Source: Lindgomyces ingoldianus
Lineage: Eukaryota; Ascomycota; Dothideomycetes; Pleosporales; Lindgomycetaceae
Direction: 5' to 3'
Length of the DNA stretch: 64,000 nucleotides
Assembly (NCBI RefSeq): GCF_010093535.1
Contig: NW_022985168.1
Span: 1,986,862-2,050,861, forward strand
Numbering within the stretch: position 1 is the stretch's first letter; each line of letters begins with the position of its first letter. Positions 21,364 through 32,437 of the stretch are shown here, in pieces. The notes under the pieces are model-generated. The model did not search any database. It saw nothing but the letters and a program-made list of their open reading frames with translations, and was not told where the DNA came from. Both the position numbers and the translations under genes were made by a program.

Positions 21364-23341
21364 CGCTGCCTCCCCTCCTTAGTAGCGTCTTTACTGCTCT
21401 GCTTACATAACTGCGTTAGTAAAAGTTTATTTATAAAGTAGGTGCTTACTTACTAGAAAGCGTTTATAACATCTATCTTTTTTATACTAAATAGCTTACT
21501 AGAAGTGTTTATTTTATTTCTGTTACACTGCTCTTTATTTTAATTCTTTTTACTAAATAAAAATAAGGCCCTATAACACTTACTAGTTATTAAAGTTATT
21601 TTATATATTAACCTTGTCCTTAGATAAGTGCGTAGAGTGTATAACAAAGAATAACTAGTGTAACACCTTTATTTCTAACGCTGCATAGAATTATTTAGAG
21701 AAAGAAAGAAAGGAGCTTCTTTAGTCTACTAAAGTAGCAAGGGTTTATAAGTAGAAGCTTACAGATAAACATTTACACCTAGTAGAAAAGCTTTTTAAGA
21801 AGGTAGCAAAGATAAAAGAGGTGTTAGAAAAGAAGTGTTTTAGATAAAATTATATCTAAAACCTAACTAGATCTGCTAGAGGTTTATTGCGCAAGGTATT
21901 TAAAAAGAAACCTCTTCTTCTTAGATAAAATAGCAGCTTTTAAGGTAGCAGTAAAAGGCTAGTTGCTTCTCTAACCTTTTTCTGTAAGTACTTGTCTCTA
22001 AAGGCTGCTACTATGCAATAATAATGTAGCTATTCTTTTTAAAATAAGTGCCTTATTACCTAGCTAGTTTCTTTTAAAAGAGTCTAGAGGTACTTCTGTA
22101 CTAACTGCTGCGCATTCTGCAAGTTCTTAGCTAGTTCCTAGGTGTTCTTACTAGTACGCTATTTTATTTATTTTACTAAAAATTCTTTTTTATTTCTTTA
22201 GTTACTAACAATGTATTTTACCTTATACTCTATTTCTGTCTCCTTCTATTCTTATGTTAATAAGAGGGTTTCCTTAGGTGCTTTTTCTAGCTTAGAAACA
22301 TAGAACTATAAGTGTATCCTTATGTGTAAGGGGAGCTTTAGCTTGCAGTTATCCTATTAGGTTTAAAGGACTTTGTAGGGTCCTATTCTTCTTTCTACAA
22401 GAGGTATACGTGATCTCTAGGGTAGATTTCTAGTCTAGGTTGTTATGTTTAATTTGCATATTGTTCTATTATTTCCTAGCTAGATTTAGCTTTAAACGCT
22501 AATTTCTAATGTATGTTCTATAGGTTTAATAGCTAGTTAATTAATTCTAGTAGATCTGTAGGCTAAATTCTGTGGAGCGTAAAGTAGAGGTAATAGCTAA
22601 AATTAGCTTTGTACAGGGTTTCTTTTATTATAGCAGATTCTACTGTGTTAATAGCGAGTTGTGCTATAGAGAGCTATTCTGCCTAGTTATCTTAGCTATA
22701 AGATACATATTATCTTAGGTATCTTTCTACTTTAGCATTTATCTGCTTAGTCTAACTGTCTATTTGTAGGTAATAAGCTATAGATAGTTTGTGTGTTATT
22801 CTAAAGTGTCTTATAGCTACTTTCTAGAATTTGCTAGTAAATAGCTTATCTCTATCTAAGATAATAATCTAGGGGCATCTATATACTAAAACTATATTTT
22901 ATTTAAGTTTATATATAAATTTCTTAGCTGTAATAGTTTTTTCTAATAGCTATATATATAGAAACTTTATAGTTTTATTAAAAGCTACTATTATTATGTT
23001 ACACATCCTTTCTATACTAGGTTCCTTTAACAGGGGAAGTTCTATTATAAAGTCTATAGTAATTATTATCTATAGCTGCTTTAGGGCCTTAATAGATTAA
23101 AAGTATCTATATGTTTTATACCTACAGGGGTTGTTCTTATTGCATGCATTACATTCCTTAAGTACTTCTATGCACAGTTGCTTTATCTTAGGTATTAGTT
23201 AAAGTATAGCTGCCTTTAGCTTCTTCTAGAGAGTGCTAATCCCTAGATGTCTAAACATTAGAGATTTATAATATTTATAGATTAGGTTTTTTTATCCTTA
23301 TTTAGTTACTGTAAGCGCACAGAACTTTTTTATAAGCCTAG
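21364..23341 (-). pseudogene. Gypsy element D integrase region, RIP-degraded
   Basis: The minus strand around 22600-22880 reads as a gypsy integrase core with stops: a DRDKLFTSKF-like stretch, then RITHKLSIAYYLQIDSQTK, the usual position of the third catalytic region. Trp and Gln codons are often TAG. The rest toward the 3' LTR is the integrase C-terminal part and non-coding 3' end. The region is cut at 23341 by element B and continues at 31171. Confidence 0.75.
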
Positions 23342-23509
23342 TGTTACGACCCACGATTGGACCGTAAGCAACCAATTGGCAGTGCCCCACAGCTTGAACA
23401 ATCAAGGATGGAAAATCCTTAACCCCGTTCTAAACAAGTCACGTAACAGAACAGATAAGAAATAGCTTTAGCTATTAGACAGATGCATAGAGGAATGCGT
23501 TATCTAATA
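23342..23509 (+). repeat. Truncated 5' LTR of gypsy B
   Basis: 168 bp from TGTTACGACCCACG to the shared phrase ctaata match the start of 30348-31170. Beyond it the two diverge at once, which indicates a deletion of the distal LTR part. This copy keeps many CG and CA dinucleotides that are TA in the 3' LTR. Confidence 0.8.
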
Positions 23510-26500
23510 CTACTAAAGAAGCATAGAACTAATAAATATTATACCTATATAACAAGCTAAAGCACCTTAAGCAACTCCTCTAGTAATAAGTATAATAAGA
23601 ACCTCTAAATGTCCTCTAACTATAGGCCCTTTAGCTAGAAGTAGCTAACTTTTAAAATATAGCCTAAAAAAAAACAGTACTAAATTTAAAAAAACTTTAC
23701 ACTTTACCTTACCTAAAGCATTTAATAGCTTAGCTAGAGACTTAAAACCTTTCTTTATAAAGTGCTACTTTAACATGTAATATAATAAAGGCGCTTTTAA
23801 AACTAATAAAAAAATAATTTTATAAATAGGCCTACACTTAGAAGAGTTACCTGCTATATAGTTCTAACTACACGCTAACAACTAGATAAACTATTAAACA
23901 AATAAGAAAGCTCTACTACTAAAAACATAGAAGATTTTTAGAAATATTAATTTTTTTAAAGTAGCCCTAACTATAATTTATAAGCTAGTTAACTAAGAGA
24001 AATTAGCTATTAATAAAATAAACTCTCTATAATAAAGCAAGGGCTCTGTCTAATACTATGCAGCCTGCTTCTAGGAATAATTAGCTATCTATAGATAAAC
24101 AAATTAAAAAGTAATAAAACAAATGTTCTATAATAGGCTCTTAAATATAATTAAAAATAACTTTACTTACATAAAAAAGCTAAAAAGCTTTAAAGATTAT
24201 ATTAAAAAAGCACTTACTTATAATAAATAACATGTAGAACAACTTAAAGAAAAAAAAATAGGTGTTATAGCTTTAAAACTTAAATAGTTTTAAAAAAAAA
24301 ACTTTATAGTTTAATAGTAAACTTATAGACCTTAGTTACGCTAAACATACATGTAGCTTCTCTAGAAAAAAGAGTAGCTCTTTTTAAGGTGTAAAGCTAC
24401 TTCTAAGTAAGAAGTAGAAGAAATAGCTTAAAAAAAAGTATGCCTTAACTATAGAAGAGTAAGCTACTTCTATTAAAAATGTCTAAACTCTAAATAACTA
24501 AAGAATAAAAATGTTAAGTTAGCTATTAAAGCTATATATGCTAATAAAGGCCTAACACTTAAAGAAATACACAACAGGCTTAATAAACAACTCTACTAGA
24601 GATGTAGAGCTAACTATAAATCCCCTAACTGTCTAGTAGACTATTAGAAAGTAAAGGTCTAGAAAAAGACAGTATCTTTAGAGCTATTAAATAAGCTATA
24701 GTTTTTAAAGAATAGCAGAATTTAACATAAGTAGTTAACTATGTTAAAAACATAAAAAAAGAAAAAAAACAGTACTTTTTTTTTAGCAAAACAGAATAAG
24801 CATTTTACTAAAAGAACTTAAATAATAATTTAAGTAAAGAAACTGCTAAAAATGTAGAGAACTACATAACTACAACCTTTATAAAATAAGACTTTATAAA
24901 GTAATCCTAGATAACAACTATAACACTTACAAAGTTATAAGAAGAATTGCTATAGTCTACTATAACATACTAAATAAAAAAGAATAATAAAAGTTCTTCT
25001 AAAAAATATTAATAAAAAAAGGCTTTAACTAGCACTAAACACTTTTTTAAACTCTAGCTCTGTTAAACAAATAACTAGACACACTACCTCTAGCATTAGC
25101 AGTAATAAGGAAAAAGCTAGAGAAACAACAAATCTATAAATACTGCATTTTATATAAAAGTAAGCAACATAATAACTTTTAATATAAGTATAGAAATTAC
25201 CTTCTGCAGATAATTTAGATAAAAGAGTATCTTTAATAGGCTTAAATTTAGCCTATACTAATTTGCACAAACCTAGAGCAGTGCCTATATACTTAGTACC
25301 TATGTATAAATAAGTGCTGCGTACAGCACTAGCTAACTAAGCATTAGGCGGGATAGTAGCTAATTAGAGCGCAAGAAAGTAAACAATTTACAGACACTCT
25401 AACAGAACTAGCTACTACATGTAAAATGCTAAATTGTTAGCACTGCAGTACAGGTCTACTTTATAAAAAGAAACCCTAGACTAAATGTAAAAGCACACCT
25501 AACTACACCTTTTACTATTTTTAGTAGAAAGTAAACTAATAAAATAATTAACTTTTCTATTACTATAAAGTAAAAAGCACTAACTGTCTAGTAAAAAACT
25601 ACATAATAAAAAACTACTAAGAATTTAAAGTTATTGCTAATTAAGCGCATAAATAAATCTATTACATTCTAAGCATAAAGAAAAATAATGTTAGCATAAA
25701 CTATAATAAAATCTACTATAATATAAAAGTCCTAGTAGCTGTAGGATAAGGACCTAGAAGAAGTCTAACTACTAAAATCACTCTAAGACGCATAGGCCTA
25801 GAATAAGAAGGTCTTACACTAATAAATAGTAGCTACATATTTATAGCAATTAACTCTACCTAGGTTAACAAGAATAAAATACTTTTTACAGTTAAAAAAA
25901 AACTCTTTTAAGTATCCTTAGCTAATATATTACTAATTAAATATAAAAAAGAAAAAATCTAACTTAAAACTAAAAAGCTTATTATAGAAGCTAAAGACAT
26001 AAAAGACTAGATATTATTTAGCATACTACTACTAAAAAATAAGTACTAAGTTATACTAGAATATAACTAGCTTTATAAACATAACCTTAAAATTAACTAG
26101 CAGATAATAATAATATAACCTAAACATATGTAAACAGCACAGTTAGCATGCTATTAGAACAGCTGCCTAGCATACGTACAAGCTAGGCAAAAATTAGAAT
26201 GCCTTTAGAAGGAAATAGAACCCTAGAAAATCCCCTACTAAGAACTAAAAGCACGCGCTGTCTGCATAATAAAAAAAGAACTAAAGAAAGTCTTCTTTAA
26301 AAAATTTAAAAAGAAAAGAGACCTAGACTAGATAAAAATCTACTAAATTATAAAAAAACCTAAAAAAAAATTACTAAAAAATACTATAGTTATAAAGATA
26401 TATTTATAACTCTAAAAAACCTAAAAGAACTTCCCTTATATTAACTTTAAGACTATATAATTAACTTTAAACCTAACCTCTAGTTAAAAATATATAAACT

Positions 26501-26674
26501 GCGTCCTCTTACAGCAGCTTAGAAAGAAGCACTATAAAAGTAAGTAGACTATATGCTAGTAAAGGGCTACATTTAAGAAAGCAAAAGCCTTATAGCATCT
26601 GCAGTAGTCTTTATAAAAAATAGTAAAGTTAGAGTCTACTAAAACTATTAAACTTTAAATAAAAACACTATAAG

Positions 26675-26877
26675 TGTTACAGTCGGCATGCTTAAGCTAC
26701 AAGCAAGAGGTGGTGTAACTCAACTAGATTAAAATAAGGAGCAGAGGAGCTGCTCTGCGAGTTTAATATACATGTGTGCCCCCTGCCAAGGCGCTACTCG
26801 TAGCACTAGCGTGCTACTCGTTGCGCAAGCGAGGGAGCTGATGCCGCAGAGCATGTGACGCGGTACGCGCTGTTACA
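26675..26877 (+). repeat. GC-rich solo LTR-like insertion, 203 bp, TSD ataag
   Basis: Begins TGTTACAGTCGGCATG, ends GCGCTGTTACA, and is flanked by ataag at 26670-26674 and 26878-26882. It splits the RT region of element B. It shows little RIP damage compared with its host. The parent element is not present in the window. Confidence 0.75.
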
Positions 26878-27980
26878 ATAAGAGACTAGCTTTTTTTTAT
26901 TATTATCTAAGACATTATAAACTAGCTAAAAGAAACTAAGCATTTTATAAAATTTAATGTCTAAAATAGATTTAATAAAATAAGATTAAAAAAAAACATA
27001 AGTAAATAATAGCTTTTAAAACCCTATAGGCACTCTATAAGCTCTTTATTATGCTATTTAGGCTAACTAATGCCCTAGCAACCTTCTAAAGAGTAATTAA
27101 CACTGCGCTTAACCTATACCTAGATATTTTTATACTAGTTTATCTAGATAATATCTTTATCTACATAAAAAAAAATAAACTAGACTATATAGTAAAAGTA
27201 TAACTAGTGTTAGATAAGCTCTAAAAATACAGACTTTACTTATAATTAAAAAAATGTAAGTTTAATATATAAAAAATAAACTACCTTAAATTTATTATTA
27301 ATAAAGAAAAAATAAAAATAAACTATAAAAGTAAATAAAGTACTTAAATAGCTAACACTAAAAACTGTTATAAAAATTAAAGAATTCCTAGGCCTTACTA
27401 AGTACATGCAAAAAATAATTAAGAACTATTTAAAAATTATGCTACCCCTTATAGACACTACTTCTAAGAAAAGATCTACATAAAAATTTCTATAAACAGC
27501 AGAAATAAAGAACGCTTTTTAAAAACTAAAATAAATTATTATAAGTTACCCTGTCTTTAGAATGTATAACTCTACACTAGAAACAAAAGTTTATACAAAC
27601 GCCTTTTTAAAAGCAGAAGAAGCAGCACTCTCTTAAAAGCAGAAAAATAGTTAATAGCACCTAGTAGCTTATTATTTAGCAAAGTTTACACTATTAAAAT
27701 AAAAATACACTATTTCTAATAAAGAATTAAAAGCTATAGTTAACACATGTAGAAATTAAAAAGTTAAGCTTTAAAGTCTTAAGTAATAATTTATAATTCT
27801 TACTAACTATATAAACCTTGTTAGCTTTTTTACTACTAAAAAACTTTTACTAATGTATGTATAATAGGCTATAGAACTAGCCTAATTTAATTTTATTATT
27901 AAACACATAGTAGGTAGCAGCAACTAATAAGCAGACACTCTTAGCTAACATTTAAACTATTTTAAAAAAAATAAGGAAAA

Positions 27981-28247
27981 TGTCCGTACGCAGCAGCAGC
28001 GTCGCGGCCTGGATACGAGCGATCACGCACGAGCAGGATCACGTATCTATGTCACATGATGCTCGTGCGCGAACCTCCGTGCGCGAACATCTAGATATCC
28101 CCCTTTTCCTCTGTACAGAGGAAAAACAAGAAGCAATTAACACTAGTTACCTAACACCCCTGTGCGATGTTTTACACTGTGCAAACCTCTCCGTCTTGTA
28201 CGCATTTGCTGACACTAAGTGCTAGCTAGCAGAGAGTCTATTCAACA
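27981..28247 (+). repeat. Solo LTR of the copia F family, 267 bp, TSD gaaaa
   Basis: Begins TGTCCGTACGCAGCAG and ends CTATTCAACA, flanked by gaaaa at 27976-27980 and 28248-28252. It is homologous to the 280-bp LTRs of element F (34316 and 43340) but keeps many CG sites that those copies have lost. It interrupts element B just after RNase H. Confidence 0.8.
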
Positions 28248-28880
28248 GAAAACCTTAAAGAATTTATAATTTTTAAAAAAACTTTAGAAGGCTTAGTCTA
28301 TGTAGAACTACACTAAAAAAAACTACTATGTTCTCTTATAATTATTAAATAAAAATAGAAAAACTTAATAAAAAAATATTATAAAGCTTTTATGTTTAGA
28401 CACTTTAAAATTAGATTACTATAAAAAAAATTAAAAGTATAATACTTTAAAAAGTGCTCTAACTAAAGCACTTATGCACTAAAGTCTTACAAAAATGCAA
28501 CATTTACAACAAGAATAATTTACAACAGCATAAACTCTATAGACTACTCTAACTAATTATAGCGCTAAGTTAACTATAAACTATAATAACTATAGACTTT
28601 ATAACTAGGCTGCTACTTTTATAAGAACTAGGCATAAAAAGACTTTATAACATAATTACTTAAGTTATTAATAAAACTATAAAGTTTATTTACTTATAGC
28701 CTTTAAAAAAAGCATTATAGCTAAGAAATTTATATTTAAACTAAAAAAAAATATCTTAGCTACTTATAGCTACTTAGAAATTATTATCTCTAACTATAAC
28801 AAATTATTTATAAGTAAGTACTAGACAGTAGTAGTTAAGCACTTAGAAATTAACTACAAGCTTTCTATAGCTTATTATCT

Positions 28881-28909
28881 ATAAATAAATAAATAAATAA
28901 ATAAATAAA
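28881..28909 (+). repeat. (TAAA)n microsatellite
   Basis: Seven tandem TAAA-type units inside the integrase remnant of element B, at the place of the conserved Q-x-NGQ-like codons; it probably arose by slippage after decay. Confidence 0.7.
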
Positions 28910-30347
28910 ATAAGTAAACATAGAAGTTAAAAAATATCTATGTAAATATGTGTTATATAAATAAAATAACTAGGCAGAATAGCTGCTAATAGCACAACTT
29001 ACAATAAACACTATAAAATTAGCCACTACTAAAGAGACCTTATATAAGGCTAATTTTAGATATTCTCTACAGTATAAGCTACATAGTATATAATTAATAG
29101 ACCTGCTAGAAGCTACAAACTAAACTGTAAAGCTTCTAGAACTATATTAGAAACTAACTAGAAAAGCATAGTTAGCTTAAGATGCTATAGAAAGAACAGT
29201 AAATTAAAAAAAAACAACTAGCACTAGAAATACACTTAAATAACTACATATACTTAGACATAAAAAACTTTAAAACACTAAGACTCTTTAGAAAGCTTAC
29301 TAAAAGACACATAGAACTTTACTAAGTTATATAAATATAACCAAGTGTCTGTAAACTTAAGCTACTTAAGAAAATATAAATACACCTCTAGTTCTACGTC
29401 TCTAAGCTTAAACTTATGCCTAAGGGCATTCTACTAGCAACTACTAGATAGAAAGAAGAAGAAAAAAAATATAAAGTTAAACAAATTCTAGACTACTAAA
29501 AAAATAAGTACTTAATTAAATAAAAAAAATAGCTTACTAGTAAAAGCACTTAAAAGCCTATTAAAAGCCTATTAAAAGCTTCTCTAATCCTTTATAAATA
29601 CTTAGAGTCCCTTTAAAATAAAACTATCCTAAAGAAAGCTTCTTAGACTAAAAAACATTAAAACTAGATAAAACTGCAATAGCATTAGCTAGCTATAATG
29701 TAGAAGGTCTACAACCCTTTAACATAAGCTGTAAAGAAGGAAGACCTGTAGCTTTTACCTGAAGCGCTTTAAGCTTATCTAAGAATAAGAAGTCTTTTTC
29801 TAAATACTTTACTTTTTAATTTACTAAAAGATTAAGCTGCCTCTGCGCTTAGCTTTAATAAGCATTTAATAATTAAAGCTCTAACACCTAAGAAGCTTAA
29901 TAAGTAGTATAATAAGCTTACTTATTTAAAAAGCTTTTATGTTTTTTTTATTCTTTCTAATAAACACTTTTTATTTTTTATAAAAGCCTTTTATGCTTCT
30001 ATTCTAAATAATCCTAGGCTGTGTTTAAAATAAATATGTTATAACAGCTTCTTTTTTTTAAGCACTTTACATACTTTTTTAATAACAAGGTTATTACATA
30101 AGAAGAACTACTTAAATAATAAAGACTATAAGAGCGCATCTTTATATAGTAAAAAGGGTTAAGCTAGGTAATAGTGCAAAAACAGTAGGCAACAGCAGAA
30201 GAATAAAAACTCTAATAAGGCATAGTTAAAACAGATAAACATCTAAAAAGCCTATATAAAAGGGCACCTACTAATTAAAAAAAAATTCTAACACTTAGAA
30301 TAAAGTAAGCATAACAGTAAAAACGCTAACTAAAAGGGGACGCTGTG

Positions 30348-31170
30348 TGTTATAACTTATAATTAGACTATAAGCAACTAATTAGCAGTGCCCTATAGCT
30401 TAAATAATTAAAGATAGAAAATCCTTAACCCTGTCTTAAATAAGTTATGTAATAGAATAAATAAGAAATAGTGTGACGGTGCTGCTTGTCAAGCTCCGCT
30501 GCTAGTCACATGGTCTCGCTAAGGGTTAAGCGAGCGCGCTAGCGCCTTGGCGCTGCGCAAGCTTTTCTCTCGCGAAAACCCTTCGCCTCCTTCACTCCCC
30601 ATCCTAGTTTAGCTGAAATAGAGCCGACCTACTCTGCCATGCTTCCCCAGCTCCATACGGTAGTAGAGACAGTGCTTGTCATCACAAATAGCTTTAGCTA
30701 TTAGACAGATGCATAGAAAAATGCGTTGTCTAATAAGAACAGTTTACATGCACAGGTATGTAGCTAAATGCACACTAATAAGTCTTAGTATAAGCATGCA
30801 ACAACATGTAGCTGTATGCTACTAAATGTATATAGTTCTAATTACAACCTTAGTTAGAAAGCTATAATTACTATTTAGTCTTTACTTACTTAATAGACTA
30901 AAAAGCATTAAAACTTTTATAAAAAGGATATTACTGCCTTATATATCTTGTACTATATATACCTCTATTCTTATCTATCTAGATTAGTTCGCCAGCTCTC
31001 TATACAGCTGCTAGGCTAAACCACAGCCTGCCTCCTTACTCCCGCCACACCTATACTCTGCCGGACGGACTGTACACCCGATCTAGCTAAGTTCTCCCCT
31101 TTTACTCTAACATAACCATAGGCTGTAGTGCTCCTGAAAATACCATTTTAACCGAGCAAGGATTGTAACA
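30348..31170 (+). repeat. 3' LTR of gypsy B with a nested solo LTR
   Basis: Starts TGTTATAACTTATAATTAG, the mutated form of the 5' LTR start, after a purine tract aaaagggga at about 30333-30341. It ends GAGCAAGGATTGTAACA, followed by the duplication cctag. Without the 215-bp insertion at 30472 (and its 5-bp duplication) it is about 603 bp. The distal part (30736-31170) is GC-richer and resembles the reversed LTR of element D. Confidence 0.78.
30472..30686 (+). repeat. GC-rich solo LTR-like insertion, 215 bp, TSD aatag
   Basis: Begins TGTGACGGTGCTG and ends GTCATCACA, flanked by aatag at 30467-30471 and 30687-30691. The 5' LTR of element B reads straight through this site, which proves the insertion. 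The surrounding LTR is heavily mutated while this segment is not. Confidence 0.82.
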
Positions 31171-31808
31171 CCTAGGTCTATTATACACTAGTCCTTCTTT
31201 TATTTTTTTAAAAAAGGTAAACTTTTTAGTCTTTTTTTTTTATCTATTAAAATAGTCTAGTCTTTAGCTAATAGCGTTAGCCTGTTAGTTTTAGGCTCTA
31301 GAAACATGTTTAATAACATAATTAAACTATGTTAGCTCTATTACTTATTATATATGCATTAGTAATAGTTTCTTTGTAGTTAGAAATGTAACTAGGTTTA
31401 CATAGTCTATTATAATGTTAAAACATTTTCCTATTCTGTGCAGTTCTGTTGCCTATACTTGTACTGCATTTAGTATTACTTTTAGTTTCTCGTTAGGTAT
31501 ACTATAGTCTACTTTAGCTCTTAAGAACTTTGCTAAATAGTATACTACTAGGTGCTATTTCTTGTCTTCCTGTTTCTAATAAAATGCTGTGCTGCTTGCT
31601 CTTAAAGACGCGTCTATATAGATTTTTATGTCTAGCCTTAGATTATACATCTATAGTACTAGTTTAATAGTTATAGCTTGTTTTAATGCTTTAAAGGTGT
31701 TATTTATTTATAAGGTTTAAACAAATTTTATGATTAGCTATTTCTTTATAGTAGCATTAGTTAATAGTAAGGTAATTTTTAAGTAGTTCTTAATTATTTG
31801 TTTAATAT
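31171..31808 (-). pseudogene. Gypsy element D RNase H fragment
   Basis: Continuation of D beyond element B. On the minus strand I read NYLKITLLLTNATIKK, an IYIDASLRASST stretch (RNase H active-site region), YSIPNEKLKVILNAVQ and FLTTKKLL, all usual for gypsy RNase H. It stops abruptly near 31808, at the loop between RT and RNase H, where the sequence switches to plus-strand coding. Confidence 0.75.
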
Positions 31809-32437
31809 TTTACAACATAAAAGCGCTAGTAGCTGTAAAGCAAAGATTAAAGTAAAGTTTAACTACTACCTTTACATTTAAAGAAAAGATAGGGTTAGCC
31901 TTTATTAACAGTAGATGCACCTTTATAGCAATAGATGTAACTTAAGTAGACTAGTAAAGCATTCTATTTTAAATTAAAAAAACCCTGTTTAAGGTAACCT
32001 TTACTAATGCCTTTTTATTAGAGTATAGCAGAGGATAGATTAACCTAGAAATATATAAAAAAGATTTAGTAATACTAAACATAAAGGACTAGAAGTCTAT
32101 AAGCATACTCCTGTTAAAGGATAAGTATAATGTAATTTTAGGCTATAACTAGCTTAGAAAACATAACCTTGCTATTAACTAGAAAATAATAACTATTAAA
32201 GATCTTAAGAACTATGCACGCATAACCTAGTTAGAATACTATAATAACTTATACTTAACCTATAAATAGGCTAAACAGGGCAGCAGTTACTACCTAAAAA
32301 AATAAAACCTCTAGAAATTCCTTTACTAAGAGCTAAAAGGTAAAGCAATAAAAGTAATAAAAAAATTAAAAAAAGTTTTTTATAAAGAACTTAAAGCTAA
32401 TAAAGACATAAAATAGATTAGCATTTATAATAACATA
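31809..32437 (+). pseudogene. Gypsy element D protease region, inverted
   Basis: Plus-strand reading gives a retroviral-type aspartic protease remnant and linker (for example LKDKYNVILGY and RKHNLAIN near 32120-32190), matching the layout of element B at about 25890-26100. Its orientation is opposite to the D LTRs, RNase H and integrase. It is cut at 32437 by the pogo-type transposon. Confidence 0.6.

Larger units (their letters stand above)
23510..30347 (+). pseudogene. Gypsy B gag-pol remnant with chromodomain
   Basis: Reading through stops on the plus strand: protease-like spacer ending near 26100; RT about 26480-27300 with MLFRLTNALATF and VYLDNIFIY (the second Asp of the YxDD motif is Asn); the connection KEFLGLTKYMQKIIKNYLKI near 27370; RNase H about 27430-27960; integrase about 28300-29320 with a SIAYYLQINK-type stretch; and a chromodomain-like segment about 29450-29600 (YKVKQILDY, KNKYLIK). 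That makes it a chromovirus-type gypsy. Nearly all Trp and many Gln codons are TAG. No functional protein can be made. Confidence 0.75.
23342..31170 (+). mobile_element. Ty3/gypsy LTR retrotransposon B, nested in D
   Basis: Starts TGTTACGACC after cctag (23337-23341) and ends GATTGTAACA before cctag (31171-31175), a matching 5-bp duplication inside D's pol. The internal order on the plus strand is gag, protease, RT, RNase H, integrase, chromodomain. Three short solo LTRs lie inside it (26675-26877, 27981-28247, 30472-30686); without them it is about 7.1 kb. The 5' LTR shares only the first 168 bp with the 3' LTR, so about 435 bp of the 5' LTR has been lost. Its LTR ends resemble those of D, so the two families are related. 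Confidence 0.8.

Noticed and set aside
27980..28225. 81-codon open frame on plus strand
   Set aside because: It coincides with a solo LTR having TG...CA ends and a TSD; the homologous LTR at 34316 shows a different frame.
30736..31170. Independent reversed solo LTR related to element D
   Set aside because: It does resemble the reversed D LTR, but the cctag duplication pairs 31170 with 23342, so it is better explained as the distal half of B's own 3' LTR.
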